From Cavia porcellus (Eukaryota; Chordata; Mammalia; Rodentia; Caviidae): a stretch of 64,000 bases of DNA. This document shows positions 1-12,004 of this stretch, in pieces (the first letter of the stretch is position 1; every line of letters starts with the position of its first letter). The notes beneath the pieces are model-generated. The model was not told where the DNA came from. It did no database searches and saw only the letters and a program-made list of their open reading frames with translations. Where the stretch lies: the NCBI RefSeq assembly GCF_034190915.1, contig NW_026947485.1, positions 131,952,337-132,016,336 on the forward strand, in the 5' to 3' direction. Both the position numbers and the translations under genes were made by a program.

Positions 1-842
1 TAAACATAAGCTATAAATGTATTGAACAGTTAAATAATAGGCAGAGGTGCATATTTTGCTAAATACATTACTTAAAACTTCAAGCTTTTATTTTGTTTTA
101 TTTTATTTAGTTTTATTTTGTGAGAGAATTCTTTTCTAGCCACAATTAGCCCCCCTTGTGAAGTTCAATGCTTGGCCAGCATTCTCTGATAACTGGAGCC
201 TCTTCATCTCTATACTGTTTGCCTTCCCAGCCAATTCACACATGTTAGAATCACAAAGCCAGGAATGTGACTGGCTACTTATAGAGACATCCTCTGGACA
301 GACTACCAGTTTAGGTTGGTGGTAGACCTAGAAGCAGGAGGAACACTCAAGAGGATTCCCTGTGACCACTCTTGACCTTCTCATTTTGGTTCATTTATTG
401 TGGAATAGCCTCCTTATATTTGCCATCATTGTTACTGTTTCTATAAAATGATTAAGTTTTCAAATGTGTTCACTGTACATTCACAATAGACCTTACCTTT
501 AATAAGTTTGATAAATTTTCATACAGCAATAAAATGTCTTTTTCTGATTCAGATACTCTATACCATTCCTTCTCTCAATTTAATAAATAGATGTATCAGT
601 AGCAACTCACAGGTGACTTATGGGACAAAAATGAGCTAATATGTATCTTTCTCTTGAAGTGCATCTTTAACATTGGCCCACATGAACTTACAGATAAATC
701 AGCTAGGACTGTAGAATGGCACTCTAAGTTTAAATGTTTTATCTTCAAGACTCACCATCTAGCTATATAGTTTGCAGCATGCATAGTGTTTCTGTAAGCC
801 TCAAAATACTCACTTTCCTTGTTTTTTTATCTGTCAGCCTAG
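1..842 (+). other. LNPEP: LNPEP intron (3' part)
   Basis: AT-rich sequence with no exon that I can recognise. It ends in a pyrimidine-rich tract and the AG acceptor at 841-842. The window opens inside this intron, so its 5' end and the upstream exons, including those for the zinc-binding catalytic domain, are outside. Confidence 0.8.
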
Positions 843-994
843 GCAAGGTGCCCCTTCAGAGGGCCTTTGATTTGATTGATTATCTTAAAAATGAGAGCCA
901 TGCCGCACCCATCACTGAAGCCCTGTTCCAGACAGGACTCATCTTTCACCTTCTTGAAAAGGTGGGGCACGTTGATCTGGCCTCGAGACTGGTG
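843..994 (+). CDS. LNPEP: LNPEP coding exon (sixth from last)
   Basis: LNPEP (IRAP, oxytocinase) is a type II membrane zinc aminopeptidase of the M1 family. It trims the N-terminus of oxytocin, vasopressin and angiotensin peptides, travels with GLUT4 vesicles, and acts in endosomal antigen trimming. This exon reads (G)KVPLQRAFDLIDYLKNE, then ITEALFQTG and ends DLASRLV, which matches the start of the C-terminal helical domain (domain IV). Borders are AG at 841-842 and GTAAGT at 995; the exon ends in phase 0. An ATG at 734 is open in the same frame but lies in the intron and is not a start. The paralogues ERAP1 and ERAP2 share this fold; the later exons decide for LNPEP. Confidence 0.95.
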
Positions 995-2639
995 GTAAGT
1001 CTGCCTTTTTGCCAGATTTTCTTGTACCTGTCTTTAATATTGTTATTCACAATTCATTCATTCAGTGGGTCAAAAAAGCAAACACTTAAATTCTATTTTT
1101 TTACCTTGCTGATTGTGAAATCTGTATCTTGAATTAAAATGTCATTGCTTATCATGAAGAGTTAGTAAAAGCTTAGTAGGCATTAGTCTTACTTGAATGT
1201 CAGAGTTTTGACACTGCTATTGAAATAGGGCACATGAAAAACAAATTTTTTTATTTGAAATCTTTTTGCTTTTATATAATGAATGCTTTACATGGATCTG
1301 TTTGCAAAGTAGACATCCCCATTAATTTGCTAGTGGTCATTATAAAATGACAATTGTGTTTGCACTAAGAATATGCTACTTAGGAGTCTGGCCTACTACT
1401 TCCCAGCAGGTGGTGATGCTGGTGGGCAGGAGTACCTCAGCAAACACTAAAGCCTTGTTATCAGAGACGTCATCTTTCCTAGGTCTGATTGCCTGATTTT
1501 AGCAATCTTTATCTAGACACTTTCAGTGTTAAACTCTTTATTGAGTCTTTAAAACTAGGAAGGAGATGAGAAATTCTTTTTATCTAATTCGCTGAACCAG
1601 CAGATTCTGACAATAGGGCTTGCTTTAGAATCAGATTCTCCAGGGACTCAGGCAAAAGGCGGCTTTTATGAAAAAGAAGAAGGTGTTGGACTAGAAATTC
1701 AAGTGAGTCTTTTAGGGTTTTGGTATCTTTTCTGGTAAAGGAAGGAGTTGGATTAAATCACTTTTAAAACCTTTTTTTTTTTTTTTTTTTTTGCTTTTAT
1801 GGTTGATCTGCTGCACATCTTCTGTGATGAGTTCTTTGCCATTTTCAGAGGAGAGAGAACACAGGGCAGGGGGTAGTATGATTGATGGAAAGCACACCCC
1901 GACACATACATGTTTCTGATTTGACTCCAAAGGAGGCAGCCCACCCCTACCTATGCTTAAGTAAGATGTTTACCTGGGGCCTCTTCTGATGTTAAGAGTT
2001 TTACTGTTTTCTACTTAACAAATCTTTAAGCTAGCAGCCCTAGGAAAAACCAATACCTGGCTCAGAGTAACCTTCAGTTAAGGTGAAATACACCAGAAAC
2101 AAATGCATCTGAGTGCTTCCTATGTTGTACATACCCCACATATGTAAAGTAACATAGATTACCTCATTTAATCCTTACACATTGCCAAAATAGAAATTTC
2201 TAGCCCTGTTAGATAAACGAGAGTAAATAACTTCCCATGAAGTCATTTACTCGTAAATTACAAAATTGAGATTCAAACCCAGATTAGTTTCACTGCAGTG
2301 CATACTCTCTGTGAAATGTTGCTATATTTTAAATTTATTTGTATTCCAGCAATGGCATCTCACCAGGATAACTTTTTGTTAGAAAAATTAAACCTTTCCT
2401 TCTTGCTACAACTTGTTTCTTTTAAAAGATTTAAAAGGACAAACACACATCTGGTTATTTACTTGAAAATGAAGTTGTTAACTAGTGGAGATTTTTTAAT
2501 ATCTAAAGTATTAATATAAAATAAGATAAATATTACTAACAGTATTAAATACAATTAAAATAGTTTTTGTGTGCATTAGCAAAAAATATGCAGATTACTT
2601 CTCTTTAAAGCAAACCTTAGATTCTAACATGGACTTTCT

Positions 2640-3300
2640 ATTGCTGGTATATTAGAAGATTGGACATTTGTTAACTAAGTCAGCTGCTGTTGATGGGTTA
2701 TATGGACTTTTTGTGTTTTGGAGCTATAATAAATAAAATCACTTTGAATATTTTTATATATGAGTATATGAATTTCTATACAGTATACATCTGGAAGTGG
2801 AGTTGTTGCTTTTTAGAACATACATAGTTAGTACCATACTATCAAGTATTTTTTCATAGTCATACCAATTTACATTTCCATTATCAATGTATACAAAGTC
2901 TAGGTGTGCTGTTTTCTTGCCATGGCTTGCTATTTTTATAAATTGCTCTAGTCTGTTACTTTCCTGTTAAACTGCCTGCTCAAATCTTACTGATTTATGA
3001 GTTCTCTATGTATCCTGGGTATGAATCTTTCGTTATTTCCAAATAACCTGTGTGATATTTATAAATACCTTTTCACTCTGTTGATGATATTTTTGATTTA
3101 TAGTTTTAATGTTCTTTAATGTATTGAAATTTTGACCACTAAAATATTCTATGTTTACTTCTAAAAACTTTTATTTTACCTTTTACATTTAGATCTATGA
3201 TGGATCTGGAATTTGTTCTTTAATGTATGGTAGACATCAATATTCATTATTTTCAGTATGGGTACCTAGTTAATCCAGCACCAATATATTTGATGGGTGT
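2640..3300 (-). repeat. Ancient L1 ORF2 fragment
   Basis: Read on the minus strand this resembles a much-decayed mammalian L1 ORF2 segment. On the plus strand it has the familiar antisense wording of old L1s, such as a run ending in 'ctagttaatccagcacc' at about 3268-3284. No open frame survives. Borders are approximate. Confidence 0.55.
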
Positions 3301-3379
3301 GTGCATACATGTGTGGATATACTAATTATAGAATTCTTTGAGCATTGAATGTGTCAAATCAATACCAATTGAGGTAGTA

Positions 3380-3770
3380 TATTCATTTCCTAGAACTTCT
3401 GTAATAAAGTGTTAAAAATTCCATGTCTAAATGTAACATAAATCTATTCTGTCACACTTGTAGGAGCTAGAGGTCCAAAGTCAAGATGTTAGCAGCATAG
3501 TTTGTATCTTCTAAAGTGAAATCTGTGCCCTACCTCTTTCTTAGCTTCAGGGGGTTTCCTGCAATTCATTACATTCCCACCCCCTACCCCCCTGCTAGTA
3601 TATATACTACTCCAAGACCTGCTTCTGTCAACAGTGCATTCTCCCTGCGCCCTGGGTCTCCAGTTTCTGTTCTTCAGAGGGTACCTGTCATTAGATTAGA
3701 GCCCAGTGTAACCCAGGAGATCTCATTTTAACTTGATTACATCCACAAAGACACTTCAAGTTCCAGGTAA
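3380..3770 (-). repeat. MLT1-like MaLR LTR
   Basis: The plus strand shows the reverse complement of an MLT1-type LTR: 'atttcctagaacttctgtaa', a 'gaggtccaaagtcaagatgt' block, and near the end 'ctcattttaacttgattaca'. This is an old solo LTR of a non-autonomous retrotransposon. Family call by recognition; borders approximate. Confidence 0.55.
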
Positions 3771-4310
3771 ACTTGTACATTACAGGTATCAGTGAATAAG
3801 ATTAGTATGTGTCATTCATTTTCCCCACAATTGCATAATGTTGTTTCTGAATATACCCTAAGTGAAGGCACAATGTCTGTCTACTCACACATTTGGCAGC
3901 TAGTTTAGTTTCCGGTTACCAGAAGCCATTCTTCTCTCCCTCCTCTCTCTGTAGCTCTGTTTAAATGTTAGTCTCAGATACACACCTCAGACTATTTCTA
4001 TGTTGGAAACACAGGTGTTAAACTCAGTTCAAAGGGTTGAATCTTTTCCTGTCGGCACTCAGGTAACTCTTCTTCCTGCTGCATCTTCATCCTGGATGAT
4101 TTCCAGTTTTCTGGCAGATGTGCTTTATTAGGAGCAGTATGCTTCTCATATATTATATATTGCAGGGTGGGATCCTGGGGACTGATGGATAGAGAGCGAG
4201 AGGCTTAGTGTGTGTTTCTAAAACTCCCTCATTCACTGCTGTAAATCTTCATCTTGCTAGCTAAAAGCCAGATTGGCTCCGGTTCATCAGAAGGAAGAAC
4301 CTGTTTCTTT

Positions 4311-4758
4311 TTATTTTTTTTATTTTATTTTATTTTATTTTTTAAGGAGAAAAGAAAAAAAAAGTGAAAGGGTACAAGTTATACAGATTTACAGAAGAAA
4401 AAAATGAACAGTAGAAAATCACTAGTTAATGGATTACATATTGCCATCTTAAAAATAATTGTTCAAGTCACAAAATTAAAGCTTGTAGAGTGGACATTCC
4501 AACAATGATACTGCAAACAGTTCTGTTCAATGATCCAATAAAACTCTGTGATATCATTTTCTATCTTATACACTTAAATATACATGCAGTTATATAGTTT
4601 AGAGCACTTTCTTTTCCTCTCTTTTGTACAATGACTATTACACATTTTGGGTTTCATTGCTCCCACGGTTCTTATTGCTTTTTTGGAAGAGAGTAAAACC
4701 AAATGAGACATAACAGGACAGAATCGGTCAAGTCATAGTGGCGGGGAGGCCACAATGA
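4311..4758 (-). mobile_element. 5'-truncated L1 (3' UTR only)
   Basis: About 448 bp of L1 3' UTR on the minus strand. The poly(A) tail appears as the T-rich run at the left end. It is flanked by a perfect 16-bp target-site duplication, aagaacctgtttcttt, at 4295-4310 and 4759-4774. The body matches the L1 3' ends at 31.2-31.55 kb, 32.8-33.2 kb, 39.65-39.98 kb and 45.49-45.72 kb. Confidence 0.9.
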
Positions 4759-6391
4759 AAGAACCTGTTTCTTTAAAGTTCTTATTCTACTCTTAGTGCA
4801 ACTGGTAGCATCCAAATTCTCAAACTGTGAAACCTGACAGTGGTTTGGAATTGAGATGGCAGGCATTTCTGAGTCCTTGGATCCAATGTTCAGATGTATT
4901 AATGCTAATTAAATTTCGTGTTACTATAACCAGAGCATTCTATACATTTATTGCTAATTTTGCTGTGTGACTGCACATGATGTGTGCTGTATTTTGTGAT
5001 GTATGCCATGTTTTTGTGAGGGCTGGGTCTAGGGGCACATTGGAACTGTGTTAAATTGTTCACACCTGATGTTAATGTCTGATCCTAGCCATATTCCTAT
5101 TTTATAACTTACAAATCTGCCATTCTCTTACATACAAGGCATTGATGAGGTAAACCTTTTGCAATAAAAAGCTGACATATAACGTTAAAGGAACTCAGTT
5201 GACCCAGGAAAGAACTCCCTGGGTGTATCAGTGTAAAATTAAAGCAGTAAATCAAAATGTAATATGTAACATAAGTTCCAGCATCTTTTCTTATCTGTTT
5301 TATTTTAAAAACCTCTTTGTGTTATTGTTGTTAGATTTTATAGCATATCAAGTTTTTGTAGCTTATATAACCGGTCCATCTATCTCTCTTCTGTAGTTGC
5401 CTTTTTTATTTATTAAATAATACAGTTAGATTCTGTGGTTTAATGAGATTAAACTTAAAAATTAACTGATAAACTACAGGAAAGCAGATTTCATTTTATT
5501 TCTGAAAGGGAAAGGTAATTTTTAGGACCACCTGCCATTCTTCATTAATTAACATTAAAATATAACTTTAATTATACTAAAATGATCATGTTTTGTAACA
5601 GCAGGATTTTTCTAAAAATAGAATTATTTACTCTTTCAACAAAATTTTTATTAAAATTTAGAATATATTTAAGGCCAGCCATTTGGAGAATTCCTTTGAA
5701 TCATTTGATACAGAAACTAGCAGAATTTCATTCTGAAATTTCAGTGATACAATGGTTTCATGTAAGGAATTAGCCATAACATCTTCAAGCATCAAGTTTT
5801 TTTTGCTCACACTACTTTAAAGTGCTTTTTTCCCACTAGCTCCTTTGTGTTTTTGTAAACTCGCAGTGGGCCTTTCCATAGTTTTCCATTGAGATTTTAG
5901 AAATGTGTAACTTACCCCATTGTTTCCTTGTTTCTGTTTGACATTTGTGGGTAACTTTGAAGTTTCATTCTTGAGTCATTTGGGACAGTTTGTGTTACCA
6001 TGCTTCTGAAAGGTCAGACCAGCATGTCTGCACAGTCAGGTATGCCCAGTGGGATTGCCTGCACTGCTTTTATGTGCCTTGCAATCTCAGTGAGCATGGC
6101 ACGTGCTTTTCCACCTCACGTCTGCCAGTAACTTGCAGCTTTACCATTCAAGCATTCCATCACATGTCTGTTCTCTATTGCATTGCTTTAGAAACTAGCA
6201 GAGGCAGGCTGGAATTACCACAGATTTTAAGTCCTTCTTGCACAGATTCTTTTTTCCATTCTCCTGTTCAGCTCAAGAGACTTATTCAAAGGTTACTTGG
6301 AGAAAATCTGCTGATATTGTAGCCTCAATAGCTTAAAACTGTGAATAAGATTTATTGTAGGTGTTAACAAAGGAGAGAAATAAAAACATTG

Positions 6392-6564
6392 TTTTTTGTT
6401 TGTTTTTGGCTTTATTTTGTTTTGTTTGGACAGGACCTCACTATATAGTTCAGGCTAGCCTTGAACCCAGTATGTGGCCCAAGCAGGCTTTGAACTTGTG
6501 GGAATCCTCCTGCCTCAGCCTCCCAAGTGCTAGGACTACAGGTGTGCACCTCCACACCCAGCTT
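6392..6564 (-). repeat. B1 SINE
   Basis: Reverse-orientation B1 (7SL-derived). The plus strand shows a T-rich tail followed by 'ggacaggacctcactatata', 'ctcctgcctcagcctcccaa' and 'ctacaggtgtgcacc'. The direct repeat aaaacattg flanks it at 6383-6391 and 6565-6573. Confidence 0.9.
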
Positions 6565-7492
6565 AAAACATTGGCTTTTGGTTCCTTAATACAAGTATAC
6601 TTTTTGCAGTTACATCCTATTCAGAAGTAGCTATAACAATGGGTGGGTAAGGTGGTAAATGATATTACTGAGTAATTATCAGTTTTCTTAAGTATGATAT
6701 TTTAATTATATAGGGATATGTTCTTATTTCTTGGAGTTACAAGCTAAAAAGTATTTCTAAACTAAATAAGATATCTATGACTTACTCATAACTTTCAGCT
6801 AAACTAGAAACGGTATATGTATAGTGTAGTATATACAGAAATAAAGTAAATGAAAAAATGTTAAAAACTTATAAATCTAGATGAATAGCATGTGGATTTT
6901 TACTGTTGCACTTTCTATGGGTTTAAAAATGTTAACATAAAAAGTTGGGAGACACAGATTCTGAACAACTGTTATATCCTGCGACTCATTTATTTTGCTA
7001 ATTTGGTTAAATTAATTTGCTATCATGTCAAATTATTAATATCTTAAATATACTTTTAATATTTGATTCAGAAACTTTTAAAGATTAACCATCGGCAAAG
7101 ATACATGTTTTTCTTTTTGTTTAATGCATTTATGGATTCTAAAGTTATAGGATCAGAAAATTCCAACTTCCTTCCAGCAATGGTATATAGATGATAGTTT
7201 TGACAGGAAAATAACTTCTTAGTATACACAGCGAAGCATTTCTCTACTCTACAAACACTATTAATGCTAAGTTGTATCCTTGAAAGTCCTCCTTGGGTAT
7301 AACTAACCCTATATATTGGCTTTTTATCTTGAGTGGTTTTATTCAAGCTATATGTGGTTTTCATGTGTTTGATGTTTAATGAATAATATTTATGCCCCCT
7401 TTTTTCCTCATAGGGAAAAAAATATAGTTGTCTTGATTTTTCCAACTGTTCAAATTACTATTAGTGTATTATAATCCATTTTGTCTCTGTAG

Positions 7493-7677
7493 GCCAGGGT
7501 ACATACATTACTTCAAAACCAAATCCAACAACAGACTTGGACTGATGAGGGCACCCCATCCACCAGAGAGCTTCGCACAGTCTTGCTGGAATTTGCTTGT
7601 ACCCACAACCTGGAGAACTGCAGCGCTGCTGCCATGAAACTGTTTGATGAGTGGGTGGCATCTAATGGAACTCAAAG
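7493..7677 (+). CDS. LNPEP: LNPEP coding exon (fifth from last)
   Basis: Encodes ARVHTLLQNQIQQQTWTDEG, then TPSTRELRTVLLEFACTHN and MKLFDEWVASNGTQ. This is helical domain IV of LNPEP and nearly identical to the mammalian family sequence, including the Gln-rich helix and the TWTDEGTPS turn. The acceptor is CTGTAG at 7487-7492 and the donor GTGAGC starts at 7678. The 185-bp exon enters in phase 0 and leaves two bases of a split Ser codon. Confidence 0.96.
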
Positions 7678-7775
7678 GTGAGCGATACATCTGCTCAGAT
7701 CACTTCTCTCCTGGGTCATGAATGTTGATATAGATCCACTGTATATATCTGTGTTACCTAACAAGACTAAAAACA

Positions 7776-7890
7776 TTGGGGCTGGGGGTTTAGCTCAGCG
7801 GCATAAGCACCTGCCTGGCAAGCAGGCAGTCGTGAGTTCGATCCATGGTACCGAGAAAAATGAAAAAGACAAAAAAAAAAAAAAAACCCA
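7776..7890 (+). repeat. ID SINE (tRNA-derived)
   Basis: Starts 'ggggctgggggtttagctca', carries an internal RNA polymerase III A box and a B box (gagttcgatcc, 7835-7845), then an A-rich tail at 7855-7887. It has the ID family sequence and no cloverleaf with a terminal tRNA structure, so it is a SINE and not a working tRNA gene. No convincing target-site duplication was seen. Confidence 0.9.
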
Positions 7891-8041
7891 TTGTGGCCAC
7901 ATACACTTAAAATTTACCATCTTAACCTTTCTTTAATGTGCAATTCAGTAGTGCTAAGTATGTCATACTGAGTGCAACAATATCCAGAACATTTTTTTTC
8001 TTGCAGAATTGAAATTCTGTACCCATTAAACAATTTCCCAG

Positions 8042-8042
<1 letters not shown>

Positions 8043-8085
<43 letters not shown>
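8043..8085. repeat. (CA)n microsatellite
   Basis: About 21 uninterrupted CA units directly next to the MaLR LTR that starts at 8086. Likely length-variable. Confidence 0.97.
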
Positions 8086-8087
<2 letters not shown>

Positions 8088-8412
8088 TCTTAGTTACTTT
8101 TTACTCATCACTGAGACAAAATACCTGAAGCCCAAAGTTTCAGGGAAAGGAAAGGTTTATTTCCTACAGATTTTAGAGATTTCAGTCCATATTCAGCTGG
8201 GCCGCAGTTCATGGCAGCTGCAAACAGCAAGGCAGAAACTGGCAAAAGAGAGCAAATACACCTTCTTCCTGCCATTACATCACATCCTGGCTCCACCCCT
8301 ATGTGGGTGTAGCACTGACATCATCAATCTAAGCTCTAGACAATAAACCAATCACAAATGTACAATGCAAACTCATGAGCCCTGGGGGCCACCAAGATAG
8401 ACTATGATACAC
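8086..8412 (-). repeat. MaLR-type LTR (rodent)
   Basis: The plus strand begins 'tgtcttagttactttttact', continues 'gacaaaatacctgaagc', 'ggaaaggtttatttc' and ends near 'actatgatacacac'. This is the reverse complement of a common non-murine rodent MaLR solo LTR. A related fragment lies at 60585-60800. Confidence 0.75.
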
Positions 8413-8904
8413 ACATTAGAGAGAGAGAGAAAAAGGCAGAGATGAGAGACAGAGATAGGGTGGCACCAAAAATATGTATGCCTCATGAAAAGAAACTCGT
8501 ATAAATATTTTAATACTAAATTTATTGAGACATCACGAGATTAATACAAGTTACTTTTGGCCTCTACAATTACAAAAGATGTTCAAAGTGGTAACCATTT
8601 GCTTCCAGACTCTTATTAGTACAGCAAACTGCTGAAGTATATGTACATATTTTTGGCGACTTCTGTACCTTATGGAGCGAAGATTCAAGTATGAAATGAA
8701 AAGTTAGGTTGAGGAATTTGAAGTCTTTTACAACACTAAACTCTTAACGAAAATAGTAAACTGCTCACCTCTTGCTTTTATACCACAGAACTTACTACAT
8801 TGTATTATGCTCTATATGTTTATTCCTCATCCTGTATTTGGTAATAACCAGTGAGTTCCTAGAAGGCATGGACTGTGTTTCTTCTTCCTTGTCTGCCTGT
8901 TCTT

Positions 8905-9063
8905 TATTTTGTTTGTTTGGGGTTGTTGTATGTTTAGACAGGATCTCACTATGTGACTTACATTAGCTTTGAACTTTCTGTGTAGATCCCTGGCCTCAAA
9001 CTCAGTGCACCTGGCACTCCTGCTGCTGAGAGAGAGTACAAGCATGTGTCACCATACTCAGCT
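8905..9063 (-). repeat. B1 SINE, diverged
   Basis: Reverse-orientation B1: 'gacaggatctcactatgtga', then 'ccctggcctcaaactc' and 'acaagcatgtgtcaccatac'. More diverged than the copy at 6.4 kb. Confidence 0.8.
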
Positions 9064-9263
9064 ACCTGTCTGGTTCTCTGTGAGAGTTCAGTGCATAATG
9101 GGAAAACAAGAGTCACTGAATTAACTTTCTTGACTATTGCATAATTAAGACCTTTATAATTATCATCTACTCTGACTCCCAAAACACCACCACCAGCCAA
9201 CCCCTTGCCTTTGTATTCCAAATTTTTCTTATTCTCATGTTTTACCCCTTTCTTCTCTTCCAG

Positions 9264-9425
9264 CCTACCTACTGATGTTATGACAGCTGTGTTCAAAGTT
9301 GGAGCAAAAACTGATACCGGCTGGTCATTCCTCTTAAGCAAGTATGTTTCTCTAGAGTCTGAAGCCGAGAAAAACAAAATACTTGAAGCTCTTGCCAGTT
9401 CATCAGATACAAGGAAACTTTACTG
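9264..9425 (+). CDS. LNPEP: LNPEP coding exon (fourth from last)
   Basis: Completes a split Ser codon and encodes LPTDVMTAVFKVGAKTDTGW, then SFLLSKYVSLESEAEKNKIL and ALASSSDTRKLYW. It belongs to the C-terminal helical bowl that closes over the active site in M1 peptidases. The acceptor is TTCCAG (ends 9263) and the donor GTATGC starts at 9426. It leaves two bases of the Trp codon for the next exon. The VFKVGAKTD wording distinguishes LNPEP from ERAP1 and ERAP2. Confidence 0.97.
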
Positions 9426-11016
9426 GTATGCAATCACACAAAAATATGTTGTATAGAAACAAAAATACAGAAGCACTTTGGTCCTTGGATTGGAGCACAT
9501 TTTGTTGAGATCTCCTTTTTCCTCTTGTTTTGTCAAAATTAGGCCTGCTTTGGTGTGATTGGAGCCTGCATATGCTGGGCTTCATTTTAAGTACTTAACC
9601 TCTATAGCTGGGCATAATCTGCTTTGTAAGCACAGCTGCCCATTACTCCTGCTCAGAAACATGGTGTTCTGCTTGACGAGTGGTCTTTAACACCATGGTC
9701 AGTACTTCATTCTTTTGGACCAAAGTATTTCTTTCACTGAAAGAAAATGCAGATAGTTTAGAAAAGATTAATATGAAAAAGATCATATGTTCTACCTTCA
9801 TAGGAATTTATCTGTAATACTTTGCCATTTTAATGTTTAGCTGGTAACAGCCTGGAAATAATTTTCACATGGATGGAAAAAGGGCAGGGATGAGGACCTC
9901 ACGAGTCAGTGGCAGGGCAGAGAGGCTCTTGGCACCAAGTGGACTGTGAAGGTGTCTGGAATGTAGGGCACTGCGATTGAAATTCTCTCCAGTAACAGAG
10001 GGAGGCATGGAGGGCACATTGCTTCTCCTGCATAATTGAGATACACCCTCATAGTGTCCCAGGCACATTCTCAGCACCTCCCAGGCCCACTTTTTCAAAG
10101 ATGCACATTAGGTGTTTTCACAAGCATTTTGGGTAAAGAATATTCAGTCTGCATATACATGCATGTGTGTGTGCATGGATTTATCCTATACCTAGTATTT
10201 TACAGCAGTATTTTTAATGAATGATCAGTCTTTGACATTTTCCAAGTCAGTTCATAAAGCCTGCTTCATTTTGATGTCTGCACAGTATTTCAAAGTATGG
10301 ATCTATTATAACCTATTTCAATTCATCTTCCCAGGCATTTGAATTTTTTCCCTTCCTAAAAATGCAACCAGATTCTTTTTGAGAAGTGTGTTTTCCTTAA
10401 TATGAATGGATAGTATAGCATAGTAGACAACAACTAAATACATTCAGATGCCAGAACTGAATACATTCATTATTTACTGACTATGAACTGTGGGACAATT
10501 ACCCAGCGTTAAGTTTCTTCAACTTTTTATAAAGAGAGATATGTAACAAATGTTTACTTCATAGCCTGTTGTTTCTGGAACTTAGCAGCATTATTTAGTA
10601 CATAGTATCAATAAATGCTATTAATAAGAATCTATTCTGAAATGTATCTTCACTGACAAACAATTTAACAGCCCAGTCTCTTATTAGCTATATTCCTGCC
10701 TATTCAAATCCAGTAAGGTTTGTACTAGGAAGAAAAACAAATCTCCAGAATTGTAATAAATTCTACCAGGATTTGTTTCCTAAATGTCTTTACTATATCA
10801 GAAACTGTTATGTGACTCCCTATTTGTTGAGTTCTTCCTTTATTTAAGAAATAAATTAAAATGACAAGTTTTCAGTCAATAGATCACTGTTAAATTAAGC
10901 TAACACTTATTTCCCTAGAATTTCTAAACAGCTTTAGTTAAGATACCAGTATTCATATCAGTCATCACTTCTTTGTGAATGATTATTTTGGAGGCTAAAT
11001 CTGTTTTGCATTTCAG
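9426..11016 (+). other. LNPEP: LNPEP intron
   Basis: A 1.6-kb AT-rich intron. I see no repeat that I can name and no open frame of interest. It ends in the acceptor TTTCAG at 11011-11016. Confidence 0.75.
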
Positions 11017-11157
11017 GTTAATGAAAAGTAGCCTTGAGGGAGATACCATCCGAACACAGAAGTTGTCATTTATCATTAGGACAGTGGGCCGAAGTTTTGC
11101 TGGACACTTGTTGGCATGGGATTTTGTCAAAGAAAACTGGGATAAGCTTGTACAGAA
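11017..11157 (+). CDS. LNPEP: LNPEP coding exon (third from last)
   Basis: Completes the Trp codon and encodes LMKSSLEGDTIRTQKLSFII, then RTVGRSFAGHLLAWDFVKEN and WDKLVQ. This is strongly conserved LNPEP helical-domain sequence (the family has GRHFPGHLLAWDFVKENW). Splice sites are TTTCAG ending at 11016 and GTAAGT from 11158. Two bases (aa) of the following Lys codon remain at the 3' border. Confidence 0.97.
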
Positions 11158-11922
11158 GTAAGTTTTTCAGAGAATGACTTTCAGTATTCTGTATTTGGAA
11201 AAGCAGTATGTCACAGTGTTCTGGTACTCCACATGGGAAAAAAACCCCAATGCTGTATGTTGATTCACAAAAGTTAGATTTGCTTTGAGAGGAAAAATGC
11301 TGCTCTTTCAATGTAACTGAAACCCCCAGAATTTTTTACATTTATAAACATAGGTCACTTAACAGTGGCATTCCATTCAAATACTAATCAAGGCCAGCTA
11401 AACCTGACCCCAGACCACTCAACACCACATGGCTACAGACTGTTTCAGGACAGCTGTTTAGTTAGACATGTTGACATAGCTCTTCATTGCCAAGGCATCA
11501 TTTAGAACTTACACTTCACATCATTAGAGCTAGATAGCACATAGGTTTCTTTCTCTCTTTTAAAGCAGTTTTGATAGTTGTGGATGATGAGAACATCAAA
11601 TGCATTAAAAATTTATCTAGGTATCCCAAACATCCCCCCTTGTCTCCCATCTTTCCTTTCTACCAATGTAAGTATAATACAGTGATGGCGAACCTGTAGC
11701 ATGCCTGGCCCAGTGGGATATTGGTTATCATGGAAAGCTCTGAAAGGCTCACATCACTGGTGTGGTGTATGTGGACAACACTGTCTGCCCATGCACACCA
11801 TAGTTATCACCAGCAGGACTCTACACTGCCTTTGGCATTAAAACATTCACTTCACAATCAGAAACAGTGCTTTGCTGATCCACAGCTGCCTCATTGTCTC
11901 TCTTTACATTGTGTATCTTCAG
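11158..11922 (+). other. LNPEP: LNPEP intron
   Basis: A 765-bp intron. It holds a short possible hAT-type element at 11680-11759 (listed separately) and ends in the acceptor ATCTTCAG. Confidence 0.75.
11680..11759. mobile_element. Possible hAT-type miniature element
   Basis: The left end cagtgatggcgaacct resembles the terminal inverted repeat of hAT (Charlie-like) transposons. About 64 bp downstream the right end aggctcacatcactg is an imperfect inverted copy. No 8-bp target duplication is visible, so the right border is uncertain. Confidence 0.35.
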
Positions 11923-12004
11923 GTTCCATCTGGGATCCTATACCATACAAAATATTGTTGCTGGATCAACTCACCTGTTTTCAACGAAGGCACATTTTTC
12001 TGAG
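11923..12004 (+). CDS. LNPEP: LNPEP coding exon (second from last)
   Basis: An 82-bp exon that completes a Lys codon and reads FHLGSYTIQNIVAGSTHLFS, then TKAHFSE. The LGSYTIQNIVAGST stretch is diagnostic of LNPEP; ERAP2 has different wording here. The acceptor ends at 11922. The donor GTTGGT at 12005 is a weaker GT site but gives an exact in-frame join. Confidence 0.95.

Larger units (their letters stand above)
995..7492 (+). other. LNPEP: LNPEP intron with L1, MLT1-like and B1 insertions
   Basis: A 6.5-kb intron. It holds an old L1 fragment (about 2640-3300, minus), an MLT1-like LTR (about 3380-3770, minus), a younger L1 3' end (4311-4758, minus) and a B1 SINE (6392-6564, minus), listed separately. 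A T-run lies at 1772-1791. Nothing else between 995 and 2640, or between 4775 and 6380, is recognisable to me. Confidence 0.8.
7678..9263 (+). other. LNPEP: LNPEP intron with ID, (CA)n, MaLR and B1
   Basis: A 1.6-kb intron largely made of insertions, listed separately: ID SINE, CA microsatellite, MaLR LTR and B1. A short GA-rich stretch lies at 8417-8460. The stretch 8465-8900 shows nothing recognisable. Confidence 0.8.

Noticed and set aside
734..1132. 132-codon frame read as a small gene with its own ATG
   Set aside because: Only 843-994 is exon. The ATG lies in the intron upstream of the acceptor and the frame after 994 is intron.
4672..4866. 64-codon minus-strand frame
   Set aside because: It straddles the L1 3' end and its target duplication; no gene content.
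7776..7890. tRNA gene, from the internal A and B boxes (also at 33925, 40501, 44735, 56567)
   Set aside because: The sequences are ID SINEs with A-rich tails and target-site duplications. They lack the 3' half of a tRNA cloverleaf.
7972..8346. 124-codon frame containing a (TH)n tract, and similar frames at 41035-41502
   Set aside because: The His/Thr repeats are translated CA microsatellites and the rest lies in an LTR or plain intergenic DNA.
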